Shown here in pieces: positions 34,123-45,422 of a stretch of DNA of 64,000 bases. The stretch is from Acidobacteriota bacterium. Lineage in GTDB: Bacteria > Acidobacteriota > UBA4820 > DSQY01. Each line of letters opens with the position of its first letter. Position 1 is the first letter of the stretch. A model generated the notes under the pieces. It did not search any database. It saw only the letters and a program-made list of their open reading frames with translations, and had not been told where the DNA came from. Position numbers and translations under genes: made by a program. The stretch covers positions 35,298 to 99,297 of the forward strand of contig JAJYLT010000001.1 of the NCBI GenBank assembly GCA_021787565.1, read 5' to 3'.

Positions 34123-35259
34123 ATGGAGATCTTGCGTGTGTGTTGGCTGGTGTGGGCGTGCGCCCTCGCCGGACTGGTTCTGGGGCAGGACGTACGGGGT
34201 GAGGGGCCCTCTGCCCCTGCCGGAGTGAGGCCCGCCGCGGAGGGCCGCGGTTTCGCGACGAAAGCTCGGCAGATGGAGGAGGTGGTCCCCTACTGCGAGA
34301 AGATGGCGGCCGAGCGCCCGGCCGAGCCCGGTGACGGCAAGGGCGCGCGTCCCGATGCCCCCTGGGTGGCCTCGATCTGTCCCCACGACGACTACGTCTA
34401 CGCGGGGCCCGTCTACGCCGACGCGCTTCGGAACCTCAGGGCGAAGACGGTGATCCTCTTCGGCGTCTGCCACCAGGCCAAGAAATGGGGCCTCAAGGAC
34501 CAGCTCGTCTTCGACGACTTCACCTCGTGGCAGGAGCCCTTCGGCCCCGTCAAGGTCTCGCCGCTGCGCGATGAGATCATGAAAGCGCTTCCAAAAGGAG
34601 ACTTCGTGGTGCACGACGAGGCCCAGGCCTCCGAGTGGTCCGTGGAGGGCATCGTGCCTTGGCTCCAGTACGCCGACCGCGACGTGCAGATCGTCTCCAT
34701 CCTGGTGCCCTACATGGACTGGGGCCGGACGGACGCCCTGGCCAAAGACCTTTCCGATGTGCTGGCCCGCATCGTCAAGGCCCGCCACCTGGAACTGGGC
34801 AAGGACCTCGCCTTCGTCATGAGCTCCGACGGCGTCCACTACGGGGACCAGTGGGCCGACGGCTGGAGCTACGCCCCCTTCGGCGTGGGGGCCGACGGCT
34901 ACCTCAAAGCCACGGCCCAGGATCAGTGCCTCGTCCAGTGGTGCCTCGACGGTGGACTGGAGCGCGGGCGCATCCAGCGCCTAGCCGAGACGCTCGTGGA
35001 CCAGAAGGACGTGACGCGCTACAAGGTCACCTGGTGCGGCCGGTTCTCCATCACCCTCGGCCTGGACGTGCTCTCCTACCTGACCGAGAAGCTGTCGTTG
35101 CCGGCGCTGGAGGGTGTAGAGGTCGGCTACGGCACGAGCATCGGCACCGGGTTCCTGCCCTTCGAGGAGGTGGGGCTCTCCGCCACGGCGCACGAGAACC
35201 TGCACCACTGGGTGAGCTACATCGCGGAGGCCTACCGCTATACAGAGCGGCATAAGTGA
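34123..35259 (+). CDS. Exported Memo-family (AmmeMemoRadiSam protein B-like) protein
   Basis: A 378-aa protein from an ATG with AGGAGG upstream; signal peptide ~1-27. The Memo fold is recognisable from SICPHDDYVYAGPVYA (usual PHAGYxYSG), VVHDEAQASEWSVEG...PWLQ (EHSxExxxPFLQ region, with the His replaced), SSDGVHYG and TWCGRFSI (conserved Cys). Memo relatives bind a metal, copper in human MEMO1, at His/His/Cys positions; part of that site is kept here. Most bacterial Memo genes code cytoplasmic proteins next to AMMECR1 and a radical SAM gene. Neither is present here, and this copy is exported. Confidence 0.8.
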   Translation: MEILRVCWLVWACALAGLVLGQDVRGEGPSAPAGVRPAAEGRGFATKARQMEEVVPYCEKMAAERPAEPGDGKGARPDAPWVASICPHDDYVYAGPVYADALRNLRAKTVILFGVCHQAKKWGLKDQLVFDDFTSWQEPFGPVKVSPLRDEIMKALPKGDFVVHDEAQASEWSVEGIVPWLQYADRDVQIVSILVPYMDWGRTDALAKDLSDVLARIVKARHLELGKDLAFVMSSDGVHYGDQWADGWSYAPFGVGADGYLKATAQDQCLVQWCLDGGLERGRIQRLAETLVDQKDVTRYKVTWCGRFSITLGLDVLSYLTEKLSLPALEGVEVGYGTSIGTGFLPFEEVGLSATAHENLHHWVSYIAEAYRYTERHK

Positions 35260-35303
35260 AGGCGCATCAGGTGGTGGAGCTTGGGGAGTATGCCGCTCTG
35301 TAT
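35240..35303. repeat. Perfect 15-bp inverted repeat spanning the Memo gene stop codon
   Basis: ATACAGAGCGGCATA (35240-35254) pairs exactly with TATGCCGCTCTGTAT (35289-35303). The TGA of the Memo gene lies between the arms at 35257-35259. It may end or stabilise the transcript. Confidence 0.7.
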
Positions 35304-35650
35304 TCGCGGGGAAGGCCTCACCCCTTGCGAGTGCGGCCCTGTGGGCCGCGCAAGGGCTGAGCCCTCCCCGCGGGCCCTACCGGGAGAGGCGCAGCGGCGC
35401 CTCCCCCGGACCCCCACCCGCATACAGCGCGCCGGACTTCCGTCGCGCTGTATAGTCCCTGGCCCCCAGGGGCGGCGAGTCGAGGGGGGAGATGGACCGC
35501 AGGGAGCGCGGCGACGCGGTCTCGCGCGAAGACTTGAGAGGCTGGCGAACCCGGACCGGGTCCCCCGGCCGGGGCGCTGATCTCCTCGACGTGAATGGCC
35601 CGGCGGATCTCTCCACCGGGCCCGCGCGCCGCTCCAGTGCTTGATCCCAG
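35260..35650. other. Highly structured intergenic region
   Basis: Beyond the 15-bp repeat it holds nested arms CCCTTGCG..GCGGCCC-tgt-GGGCCGC-GCAAGGG (about 35330-35365), ATACAGCGCG/CGCGCTGTAT (about 35421-35453) and CCCTGGCCCCCAGGGG. No supported gene. Candidate structured RNA or composite repeat. Confidence 0.5.
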
Positions 35651-36472
35651 TCAGTTCTTCACGGGGATGGGCTTTACATGGAGTTCCTTGGGGAAGCGGG
35701 TCATCTCGGCCTTCCAGACGGTGATGCCGTGCACCACGACCATGGCGTTCCACTCCTTCTCGTACTTTTTGCCATCGGGGAGCTTCACCTTGACCCAGAC
35801 GCGGTGCTGGCCGGGCTCCAGGAGAAGGTCCTTGGTGAGGCGGAAGCGCTCGCTCGATGAGGCGGTGAAGTCCTGTTTGGCGACGAGGTTGTTGTCCACG
35901 CGGATGGCCACGTTGCCCTTGTCGATGGTGGCCTCGAAGATGAGGCCGAGGGTCCCCTTGGGAATCTTCTGCTTGACGGCGGCGGTCGGCGCGGCCTCGG
36001 TGGCGGGCGCGCTCTCCTGGGCCGGGGAGGAGGGCTGCTGGGCGTTGCCGGGTGAAGCGGCGGCCGGGGTGGTCACAACGGCCGTCTCCCGCGGTGCGGG
36101 GGCCACCGGTGCTGGTCTGGGCCTGGGGCGGCTGCGGCTGGGCCGCTCGGGCGCCGGAGCGGGAGCCGGAGCCAGAGCGGCTTCTGCTGGAGGCCGGGCC
36201 TCGGGGTTGGAAGGCGCACCTTCAGGCGAGGTGGCCTCGGCGGGGGGCATCTCGCTGGGCTGAGCCGATTCCGGTTCTGCGGCCGGAGGGGTCCCGGGCT
36301 CGGAGGGCTGCTCCGCGGCGGGCGGCTCGGAGGGCTGCGCCGCGAAGGAAGACACTTCCGCGGCCTTCTTGTGCTGCCAGTAGCGGTAGCCGAAGAAGCC
36401 GCCCACGCCGATGGCGATGAGGCAGAACAGGACCAAGACCAGAAGCAGGATGATCAGCAGGCCTTTCTTCAT
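35651..36472 (-). CDS. Single-pass membrane protein with Pro/Ala/Glu-rich linker and beta domain
   Basis: 273 residues from the ATG at 36472 (GGAGGAG upstream). One N-terminal helix (~4-30) is followed by a long Pro/Ala/Glu/Ser-rich linker (~38-165) that could span the periplasm, and a ~100-aa C-terminal domain (IPKGTLGLIFEATIDKGNVAIRVDNN..., PGQHRVWVKVKLPDG) resembling PEGA-type surface domains. Function unknown. Confidence 0.75.
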   Translation of the reverse strand: MKKGLLIILLLVLVLFCLIAIGVGGFFGYRYWQHKKAAEVSSFAAQPSEPPAAEQPSEPGTPPAAEPESAQPSEMPPAEATSPEGAPSNPEARPPAEAALAPAPAPAPERPSRSRPRPRPAPVAPAPRETAVVTTPAAASPGNAQQPSSPAQESAPATEAAPTAAVKQKIPKGTLGLIFEATIDKGNVAIRVDNNLVAKQDFTASSSERFRLTKDLLLEPGQHRVWVKVKLPDGKKYEKEWNAMVVVHGITVWKAEMTRFPKELHVKPIPVKN

Positions 36473-36788
36473 GGGGCATCTCCTCCACCCGCCGGACCAC
36501 GGGAAGCCATCTCGCCCCCGGAACCGGGAAATCAGCCGAGACGGGGCACGCTGAATCAACTGTACCACAGGCGGGGTTCTGAAGCCGCCATTCCGCGATG
36601 GGTACGCAACCCCCCGTAGGAGCTGCGCCCCGCCGCGACACGGGTGAAACCGCAGAGACGACGCGGTTCGGGTGAACGCTCCGTCGCGCCGGGGGCGGCG
36701 CTCCTACGGAGAAAAATCCATCGCGGTATTTCGGGAAGAGGCCCCGGGGGTGCGGGGCGCACCCCCGGGCCGATGACGGAACCTGCAT
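36473..36788. other. Intergenic region holding repeat copy C
   Basis: Between the membrane protein gene and the penicillin-acylase-like gene, which are transcribed in the same direction. Nothing besides the repeat element is recognisable. Confidence 0.5.
36590..36731 (+). repeat. BIME/REP-like element, copy C (divergent)
   Basis: ATTCCGCGATGG at the left, CCGTAGGAGCTGCGCC, then CGCCGGGGGCGGCGCTCCTACGG and ATCGCGGTATT at the right. Core differs from the A/E/F/G group. Confidence 0.8.
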
Positions 36789-39188
36789 CTACTGGAAGAG
36801 CGGGAAGGACCTGGGCGTAAAGGGATCGTAGACAGGCGCCATGGTGAAGAAGTTGGGGTCGAAGGAGGGGTTGCCGGAGGCGTCCAATCCGATGAAGCCG
36901 GACTCGCCCAGCGGGAACATGCTTTCGATCCGGGTGGGGCCGGTGGAGTCGAACTCCACGCAGTGGGCATAGGTCGAGCGGTTGGAGTAGGGGGCCTGGT
37001 GGATGACGCCCAGAAAGTCGTCCGTGAAGTCGATGGTTCCGCGGGGCTGGTTCCAAGGGCCGGGCCCGAGCTGGTTCAGGGCCTGGTCCAGCGCCAGGAC
37101 GATGAGCTGCTGCGGATCGGTGGGCAGGCCTTGGCCGGAGGTGTCCTGGAACCAATTGTAGGTGTTCACGATGCCGGAGCTGCTTCCCTCCAGGGAGTGC
37201 AGGAGCACGTTGAAGAGCTGCATGGAGGGGGCGGCGCCGGTTGTCCCCAGCTTGTCCGCGAAGGTGAGCTGGAGCATCTGGTCCACCCAGGCCTTCTCCA
37301 GCACCCAGGCGTCCGCCCGCGTGGTGCCCATGGCCCACTGGGTGGGGCCGCCCGCCACGAAGTGACCGTCCCAGTTCTGGAGCATCTGGAGCGCCTCGGT
37401 GCGGGCCGGCGTCGGGTAGGCCTCCACGGCCGCCGTGAAGTAGGGAGCGACGAACTGCCACGGTACGCCGCCCGGCACGTCGAAATCGGTGGTGGTGGTG
37501 GCGATGTTCAGCGCCAGATCCCGCACCTCTTCGAAGGTGAGGTTGTTGTGCGTGGAGAGGTAGTCGGTGATGACGTGGGCCCGGTCGAAGGGGCCGAAGC
37601 CGTAACCGATGTTGTTCGGCGCGTTATCGTAGTTGACGTTGGACTTGTTGTTCCAGCCGGCGTAGAAGCCCTGCGTGGTATTCCGGTCTGTGGAGCGCGG
37701 CTTGAGCGTGACCGGCTTGGGCCAGTCGTGCTTGCCGTCGCCGGGCACGGGCAGGCGCGGATCCACGTTGGAGGCCCGCACGGGGTCGCGCCCGGACATC
37801 CAGTAGGCGATGTTGCCGTCCTTGTCCGCATAGCAGAAGTGCTGGCTCACGGCCACCTCTTCGATTCCCTTGCCGAAGTCGTCCATGCTCTGGGCGCGGG
37901 CGAGCTGGAGGAATCCGTCCAGGGTCTGCAGTTCGTAGCCCCTCTGGGCGTAGTCCCACGTGATGACAGGGCCCGTGATGTTCTTGGGATCGTAGGGCAT
38001 GGGGTTGATGACGGGGCCGTGCTTGGTCTTGTAGAGCTTGAGCTTCACGTCCGCCTGCCCGGCCACCTTGATGACCGTCGTGCCGTTCTTCTTTACGGCC
38101 AGCGGGCTCTCCACGAAGTAGTCCGTGGTGTGGCAGTGGCCCACCTGCATGGACCAGGCATGGTGGGGGGTCCGGCCGATGATGATGCCGGGGACGCCCG
38201 GGACGGTCATGCCGGAGATGTCGTATCCGGGAGCCTCGATGGAGCCCTCCAGCACGATCGAGGGAACCGAGAAGCCCATCTGGGGACCCGAGTAGATGAT
38301 GGGGTTGCCGTCGGCCGTCTTGCTTCCCGCCACCGCCCAGGCGTAGCTGCCCATGTGGACGTAGGCGTTGATCTTTTTCAGGTTGTCGAGGACGCCCTGG
38401 ATGGTGTTGTCCACCGAGAGCGCCTGGGCGCGAAGGTCCGGCAACGCCCGCTGCTGATCCGCCAGCCGGTTGGTGAGGGCCTGCTGGTCCACCTGGGGTG
38501 CAACGGCCCCTTGCGGTGCGGGAATGTAGGTGAGGGCCGAGGGGTCGTTGAGCCAGCGGAGGTCCTGGAACATGGCGAGGTAATCGTTGGGGAAGGCCGC
38601 CTGGAGCGCATCGAGCAGGCCGGCGTTCTCAAGCTGCCCGGTGGAGAAGGCTTCGGGGTCGAACTCCCGCTGCATCAGCGCCACCCAGGCCAACACGTCG
38701 TACACGGTCCAGTGCTGGGGGCGCACCGTGGTGCCGAGCTGCTGGCTGATGGCCAGATACTCGAACGGCATGAGGGCGGGATTGGCGTTCACCTCGTCCA
38801 CGCGGCGGTTGAAGCCGGCGATGTAGGACTTGACCGCCGTCTGCCCATCCTTGCTCAGGCGCTTGAATCCCTTCTTCAGGTCCTTCTTGCTGTAGCCGAT
38901 CGTGCGCATGAAGATGTCCGTCGAAAGCTGGCTGGGTCCGAAGATTTCGGCGAGGCGCCCAGTGGCCGAGCGGAAGTAGAGCTCGGTCTGCCACAGGCGG
39001 TCGGTGGCCACGGCGTAGCCCATGGCGTCGAAGGCATCGCCCAGGTTGTTGGCCGTGATGAACCAGACGCCCTTGTCGTCCCTCGTGGTCTGGGCCGTGG
39101 AGGCCTGCGCCTTGGGGGGCGGGGAGGCCTGCCAGGGAAGCGCGGCCATCACCATGAGTGCGCATAAAATCGAACCCAATCTCTTCAT
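36789..39188 (-). CDS. Penicillin-acylase-family Ntn-hydrolase (S45-like), exported
   Basis: A 799-aa precursor from the ATG at 39188 (AAGGAG). Signal peptide ~1-30, then an alpha-subunit region with the family phrases DAFDAMGYAVATDRLWQTELYFR and ATGRLAEIFG. The predicted autoproteolysis point is Gly280-Ser281 in MGSYAWAVAGSKT; Ser281 would be the N-terminal nucleophile of the beta chain, followed by NPIIYSGPQMGF and APGYDISGMTVPGVPGIIIG. The family cleaves amide bonds in beta-lactams, acyl-homoserine lactones or other N-acyl amides; the substrate here cannot be read from sequence. Confidence 0.92.
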   Translation of the reverse strand: MKRLGSILCALMVMAALPWQASPPPKAQASTAQTTRDDKGVWFITANNLGDAFDAMGYAVATDRLWQTELYFRSATGRLAEIFGPSQLSTDIFMRTIGYSKKDLKKGFKRLSKDGQTAVKSYIAGFNRRVDEVNANPALMPFEYLAISQQLGTTVRPQHWTVYDVLAWVALMQREFDPEAFSTGQLENAGLLDALQAAFPNDYLAMFQDLRWLNDPSALTYIPAPQGAVAPQVDQQALTNRLADQQRALPDLRAQALSVDNTIQGVLDNLKKINAYVHMGSYAWAVAGSKTADGNPIIYSGPQMGFSVPSIVLEGSIEAPGYDISGMTVPGVPGIIIGRTPHHAWSMQVGHCHTTDYFVESPLAVKKNGTTVIKVAGQADVKLKLYKTKHGPVINPMPYDPKNITGPVITWDYAQRGYELQTLDGFLQLARAQSMDDFGKGIEEVAVSQHFCYADKDGNIAYWMSGRDPVRASNVDPRLPVPGDGKHDWPKPVTLKPRSTDRNTTQGFYAGWNNKSNVNYDNAPNNIGYGFGPFDRAHVITDYLSTHNNLTFEEVRDLALNIATTTTDFDVPGGVPWQFVAPYFTAAVEAYPTPARTEALQMLQNWDGHFVAGGPTQWAMGTTRADAWVLEKAWVDQMLQLTFADKLGTTGAAPSMQLFNVLLHSLEGSSSGIVNTYNWFQDTSGQGLPTDPQQLIVLALDQALNQLGPGPWNQPRGTIDFTDDFLGVIHQAPYSNRSTYAHCVEFDSTGPTRIESMFPLGESGFIGLDASGNPSFDPNFFTMAPVYDPFTPRSFPLFQ

Positions 39189-39345
39189 AGACGTCTCCTT
39201 CCGGAGCAAACCGTGGCGTTTCAGGTCACGTAGTCGGAAATCCTGTCCTGGGAATGTGCGGGTCAGTGCTTGTCGGCCGTCCTCCTATGAGAAAGGGCAA
39301 TCTCGCGTTTCTCAACCTCCCCGCGGGGAGGTTCCCGGTGACGCG

Positions 39346-40866
39346 TCACTGCTCCGTGTCCCTCGACCCGTCGAAGGTGTAGGTCTTTGGCTGTCCCTGG
39401 AACACGGTTTGAAGATTCACGGGGCGACGCCAGACGTGGTGGAGGGCGTGGAGAGTCTGGCGCGCTTCGCCGACCTTGAGGTCCACTCCGTCGTGGAGGT
39501 GCCTGAGCAGCAGCTCGGAGCGGTTGGCGTGGTTGGCGTCCACCACCTCGAGAATGGGTTCGCCCCCGTTCGTGAGATGCGCCAGGAGGGTGCTCTTGAC
39601 CTTCCGGAACTCCCGGCTCTCCAGGACGTAGGCGCCCTGGCGGGGATTGAGGCGGAAGGTGAAGAGGCGCGACTTGAGCACGAACTCGGGGGTGAGGAAG
39701 GCGTCCAGGAACTGGGCGTCGTCGAAGGCGGACCGAACCTCGAAGACCTTCTCCATGCCGTGCCGTTCGCGGGTGTCCCACCGTTCGCGCTTGGCCCTGT
39801 CCTGGCAGGTCTCCCACTCCGGGCCGTGGCGGCCCTTGTCCCAGCGGTCCCGGATGTCCTCGAAGAGGAAGTAGCCGAGCCGGTAGGGATTGAGCCTGCC
39901 GGGCCAGGCGGCGATGATCTTGGAGTTCTCGTCCGAGTACTCTACGAGATCCGAAGGCCTGAGCCCCTTGGCCGTCATGATCCGCGTGTGCCAAAAGACC
40001 GCCCACCCCTCGTTCATGATCTTGGTGAGGCGCTGCGGCAGGAAGTAGTAGGCCTCCTCGCGCACGATCTCCAGGATGTCCCGTTCCCAGTCCTCCAGCG
40101 GGGCCTGGTCAACGAGGAAATCCAGAACTCCCCGCAGGGGACGCTCGGGAAAGGCCTTCAGCGGCGGGCTTTCGGGTTCCGCTTTCCGCTCCTTCCCCGG
40201 CGTCGCGGGCGTCTTGGCGGTGCGGTAGTAGGAGGTGAGGTAGGTACTGGAGAATCGGGGCTCGTCCCGCTTCTTGGCCTCCTCCGCCGACAGCCCCGAG
40301 GGCTCCTTCTCCCGCGCCCGCCAGAAGAGCAGGTTGGGATCCACGAGGTTTTCCAGCGAGAGGCAGGTATCCAAGAAGCGCTCCACTCGTTCGAAGCCGT
40401 GCCGGTTCTGGTAGCGCTTCACGCGCGCCGCGTGGTTGGCCATCTCGTTCAGCATATTCCTGTTGGTGCCCAGAAAGAAGGCGTTGTGCCGGAAGAAGTC
40501 GCAGTGGCCCATGACGTGGGCCATGACCATTCGGACGACCACCGGCGTGGAGCCCTCGAGCAGGTAGGCGTAAGCGGGCTGGTTGTTGACCACCATCTCG
40601 TAAATGGTGGAGAGGCCCCAGCTCCGGCTCTTGTCCAACTGATCGAAGGCCATGCCGAAGCGCCAGTGGGGGTACCGGCCCGGAAAGCCGTCGTAGGAGG
40701 CGGCCTCGCTGATCTGGGGGGGCGAAAGGAAATCGAGGACGATCTCCCCCGGGTCCAGCCCCTGCTTGCGGGCGTAGGCCATGAACTCGCGCTTGACCTG
40801 CACGAGCTCCTCCGGGAAAGGGATGAAGTTGAGGCGCCTGAGCGCCTGTGCATCGGGGTGTCTCAT
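39346..40866 (-). CDS. spoVR: SpoVR/YcgB family protein
   Basis: A 506-aa protein with the family landmarks FDQLDKSRSWGLSTIYEMVVNN, MAHVMGHCDFFRHNAFF, NMLNEMANHA and the C-terminal dimer region (SELLLRHLHDGVDL). In enterobacteria the homologue YcgB forms a co-expressed module with YeaG (PrkA) and YeaH under general stress and stationary phase; in Bacillus the protein affects spore cortex. It is the third gene of the prkA-yhbH-spoVR set, separated from yhbH by 301 bp that hold repeat copy D. Confidence 0.93.
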   Translation of the reverse strand: MRHPDAQALRRLNFIPFPEELVQVKREFMAYARKQGLDPGEIVLDFLSPPQISEAASYDGFPGRYPHWRFGMAFDQLDKSRSWGLSTIYEMVVNNQPAYAYLLEGSTPVVVRMVMAHVMGHCDFFRHNAFFLGTNRNMLNEMANHAARVKRYQNRHGFERVERFLDTCLSLENLVDPNLLFWRAREKEPSGLSAEEAKKRDEPRFSSTYLTSYYRTAKTPATPGKERKAEPESPPLKAFPERPLRGVLDFLVDQAPLEDWERDILEIVREEAYYFLPQRLTKIMNEGWAVFWHTRIMTAKGLRPSDLVEYSDENSKIIAAWPGRLNPYRLGYFLFEDIRDRWDKGRHGPEWETCQDRAKRERWDTRERHGMEKVFEVRSAFDDAQFLDAFLTPEFVLKSRLFTFRLNPRQGAYVLESREFRKVKSTLLAHLTNGGEPILEVVDANHANRSELLLRHLHDGVDLKVGEARQTLHALHHVWRRPVNLQTVFQGQPKTYTFDGSRDTEQ

Positions 40867-41167
40867 GGCTTGCCTTCGAAGGAGCCCGTTGGGGGCCGAG
40901 ATGAGGAGATGAGGTGATGAGGGGATGAGGGCGGTGGCGTGCCTCTGCAGGAGCGGCGTCCCGCCGCGATCCGGGTGGCCCGGCCAGAACCGGCAACATT
41001 CCTTGAACGCCCCATCGCGCCGAGGGCGGCGCTCCTACGGCGAAGAAACAATCGCGGAATTTGGGGCGGAGGAGGCGCGGTGCGACGGGACCCGGCGTTC
41101 ACCTCAATCCCAGATGCTCCAGAATCTGCCATAATTTGCTTTCTCTGGGCCTCTGTGCCTCCGTGGT
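40867..41167. other. Gap between yhbH-like gene and spoVR
   Basis: Contains four units of the octamer GATGAGGN (about 40899-40930), then repeat copy D (40940-41061). No gene. Confidence 0.6.
40940..41061 (+). repeat. BIME/REP-like element, copy D (left end missing)
   Basis: Starts inside the left arm (CTGCAGGAGCGGCGTCCCGCCGCGAT) and has a complete right part GGGCGGCGCTCCTACGG...ATCGCGGAATTT. The left terminal repeat is absent. Confidence 0.75.
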
Positions 41168-42280
41168 TCATCTGCCTTTTCCCAGGAAATCGCGGATCGA
41201 GTCCAGGATGTGCTCCTTGTCGTCGATCTTGCTCAGCGCCACGTTCTCCTGCTCGGGGAAGGCCTTCTCCAGGATGGGGTAGAAGGCGCCGGAGCCGTAG
41301 GCGCTCTTGACCTGCCCGTAGGCGAAGAGGTTGGCCGCCGGCAGGAGCCTCTGGTTCATGAGGTCCACGCAGTGCGCCGAGTCCTCGTCGCTCCAGTTGT
41401 CCCCGTCCGAGAAATGGAAGAGGTAGAGGTTCCAGTCATCGGGGGGATAGTCCTTCTTGATCATCTCGGCCGCCAGGGTGTAGGCGGAGGAGATGAGGGT
41501 GCCGCCCGACTCCATGCTCTTGAAGAAGGTCTCGCGATCCACCTCCCGGGCCTCCGCGTCGTGGGTGATGTAGCGGATCTGAAGGTTCTTGTAGTGGGAG
41601 CGCAGCCAGAGGTCGATCCAGAAGGCCTCGATCCGCACGATCTCCTTCTGCTCCTCCCCCATGCTGCCCGAAACGTCCATCATGTAGAGGATGGCCGCCG
41701 CGGACTGGGGCAGCAGCACCTCCTTCCGGGCCCGGTAGCGCTTGTCCTCTCTCACCGGCACCACCAGAGGGTCTCCGGCGTTGTACTCCCCGCTGGAGAT
41801 GGTGCGCTTCAGGGCCGCCTTGAAGGTCCGCTTGAAGTGAACCAGCGATTCGGGGCCCGTTCGCCGGATGCCCGTGAAGCGCCCGGTACAGCTCGTGAGC
41901 ACCTTCTGGCCCCGGGGCTGGATGCGCGGGAGTTCCAGTTCCTCGCCCAGGATCTGGGCCAGCTCCTCCAGGGAGAGTTCCACCTCCAGAGCGTGCTCTC
42001 CCGGTTGGTCGCCCGCGTCGCCCGCCCCCTCTCCCTCGCCCGGCCGACCCTTGCCGAGCACGTCTCCCTCCTTGCCCTCGCCCTGGCCGGCCTGCGACTG
42101 GTCCTCCCAGGAGTACTCGAACTTGGGCAGGCGGATCTCCTTGAGGGGGATCGCCACCTTCTTGCGGCCGTGCTGGGCCACGAGGTCTCCCTGCACGATG
42201 AAGCGGCGGAGGTTCTCGCGCACCCTCCCCTTCACGATGGACCTGAATCTCGCGTGGTCGGAACGGATGCGCAGCGTCAT
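41168..42280 (-). CDS. yhbH: DUF444 (YhbH/YeaH) protein
   Basis: A 370-aa protein with the DUF444 pattern: basic N-terminus ([17 protein letters not shown]), Gly/Glu/Asp-rich linker, and a von Willebrand-like domain with [17 protein letters not shown] (a MIDAS-type DxSxS) and [33 protein letters not shown]. It partners PrkA and SpoVR; its biochemical job is not known. It starts 97 nt after prkA. Confidence 0.93.
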   Translation of the reverse strand: MTLRIRSDHARFRSIVKGRVRENLRRFIVQGDLVAQHGRKKVAIPLKEIRLPKFEYSWEDQSQAGQGEGKEGDVLGKGRPGEGEGAGDAGDQPGEHALEVELSLEELAQILGEELELPRIQPRGQKVLTSCTGRFTGIRRTGPESLVHFKRTFKAALKRTISSGEYNAGDPLVVPVREDKRYRARKEVLLPQSAAAILYMMDVSGSMGEEQKEIVRIEAFWIDLWLRSHYKNLQIRYITHDAEAREVDRETFFKSMESGGTLISSAYTLAAEMIKKDYPPDDWNLYLFHFSDGDNWSDEDSAHCVDLMNQRLLPAANLFAYGQVKSAYGSGAFYPILEKAFPEQENVALSKIDDKEHILDSIRDFLGKGR

Positions 42281-42291
42281 GGGCTCAGTCC

Positions 42292-42376
42292 GAAATGAGG
42301 AGATGCCGAAATGAGGTGATGAGGAAGCGCTTCACCAGCGCTCCTCATCTCGCCATCTCCTCATCCCCTCATCTCG
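42292..42376. repeat. Opposed GATGAGGN octamer arrays forming a hairpin
   Basis: Between prkA and yhbH, octamers related to GATGAGGN occur on the plus strand (left) and as complements (right). GATGAGGAaGCGCT and AGCGCtCCTCATC pair around TCACC. Similar arrays occur at about 40899-40930 and 57291-57334. Confidence 0.7.
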
Positions 42377-42377
42377 A

Positions 42378-44447
<2,070 letters not shown>

Positions 44448-44606
44448 GGGAGCCTCCCTGCGGATGCATCTGAACTGAGTATAGGGTCCGCGCCCGCCGC
44501 GCGTCCACCACCGCGATCCGCCTTTCTGCGGGCCTCGACCCGATGCCGGGGGGGACTTTTATCCACCGGCGTATTCCTTTACACTAACGTCCGCGAGGAG
44601 GTTGGC

Positions 44607-45089
44607 ATGCCCGAATCCAAGGGCCTGGAGGCCACGCGCAAGGCCCTCGAGGCCGACCTGAAGAAGCTGGACCACGAACTTCGAATCGACCTTCCCAAGG
44701 AGATCGATCGCGCCCGGCAGTTGGGTGACCTGAGCGAGAACGCCGAGTACCACATGGCCCTCCAGCGGCAGCAGTACGTGAAGGCGCGGGTCATGGAGCT
44801 TCAGAAGCGGATCGCCGCCCTGGCCACCGTGAACCTCTCCTCCGTTCCGAAGGACAGGGCGGCTTACGGCAGTCTCCTCAATCTCTACGACGTGGAGAAG
44901 GAGGAGGAGTTGGAGGTCCGCCTCGTCACCCACGAGGAGGCGGACATCCAGAACGGCTGTTACTCGGTGCAGTCGCCCATCGGCAAGGCGCTCCTGGGCA
45001 AGCGGGAGGGGGATGAGGTGACCGTGGAGACCCCCGGCGGCCGCCGGACCTTCGAGGTTCTCAGCCTCAAGACCATCCACGACCTGTGA
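44607..45089 (+). CDS. greA: Transcription elongation factor GreA
   Basis: 160 aa, normal GreA length, with GAGGAGG before the ATG. An N-terminal coiled coil (~5-75; RARQLGDLSENAEYHMAL, whose tip acidic pair D..E stimulates transcript cleavage) is followed by the C-terminal FKBP-like domain (QSPIGKALLGKREGDEVTVETPGG). It rescues backtracked RNA polymerase by cleaving the 3' end of nascent RNA. Transcribed alone, divergent from prkA. Confidence 0.95.
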   Translation: MPESKGLEATRKALEADLKKLDHELRIDLPKEIDRARQLGDLSENAEYHMALQRQQYVKARVMELQKRIAALATVNLSSVPKDRAAYGSLLNLYDVEKEEELEVRLVTHEEADIQNGCYSVQSPIGKALLGKREGDEVTVETPGGRRTFEVLSLKTIHDL

Positions 45090-45422
45090 GGCCGGTGGGC
45101 GTCAGGCGTACGGCGGAAGGACATAGACGCTACAGAGGCAGTGAGGCTCAGAGAGGAATGTGGGGTTGTTGCGCCTCACGCCTTGCCTCTAACGTCTCGC
45201 TCCTCATCGCCTTTCCCCAACCTCCCGCCATGCCCTGATTCGCCGTCTCCCCCTCTCCCCGTCTCCATCTCCACCTCCTCCGTCCCCTTTTTCGGACGGG
45301 CTTCCGGCCTCGAGCACAGAACTGGGTGCCCTTCCCGGCCCGAACGCCGTAGCCACCGCCTCTTTGTCGGCTCTTCCCATTGGCACCGGCCTTGCTTTCA
45401 CCAGCACCTGGAGGGAGATTCC
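45090..45422. other. Intergenic, pyrimidine-rich
   Basis: About 45200-45300 is a C/T-rich stretch on the plus strand. No recognisable gene, terminator or repeat. Confidence 0.4.

Noticed and set aside
36963..40917. Long plus-strand frames (about 730 and 630 codons)
   Set aside because: Antisense to the penicillin-acylase-like and SpoVR genes, whose families are unmistakable on the minus strand.
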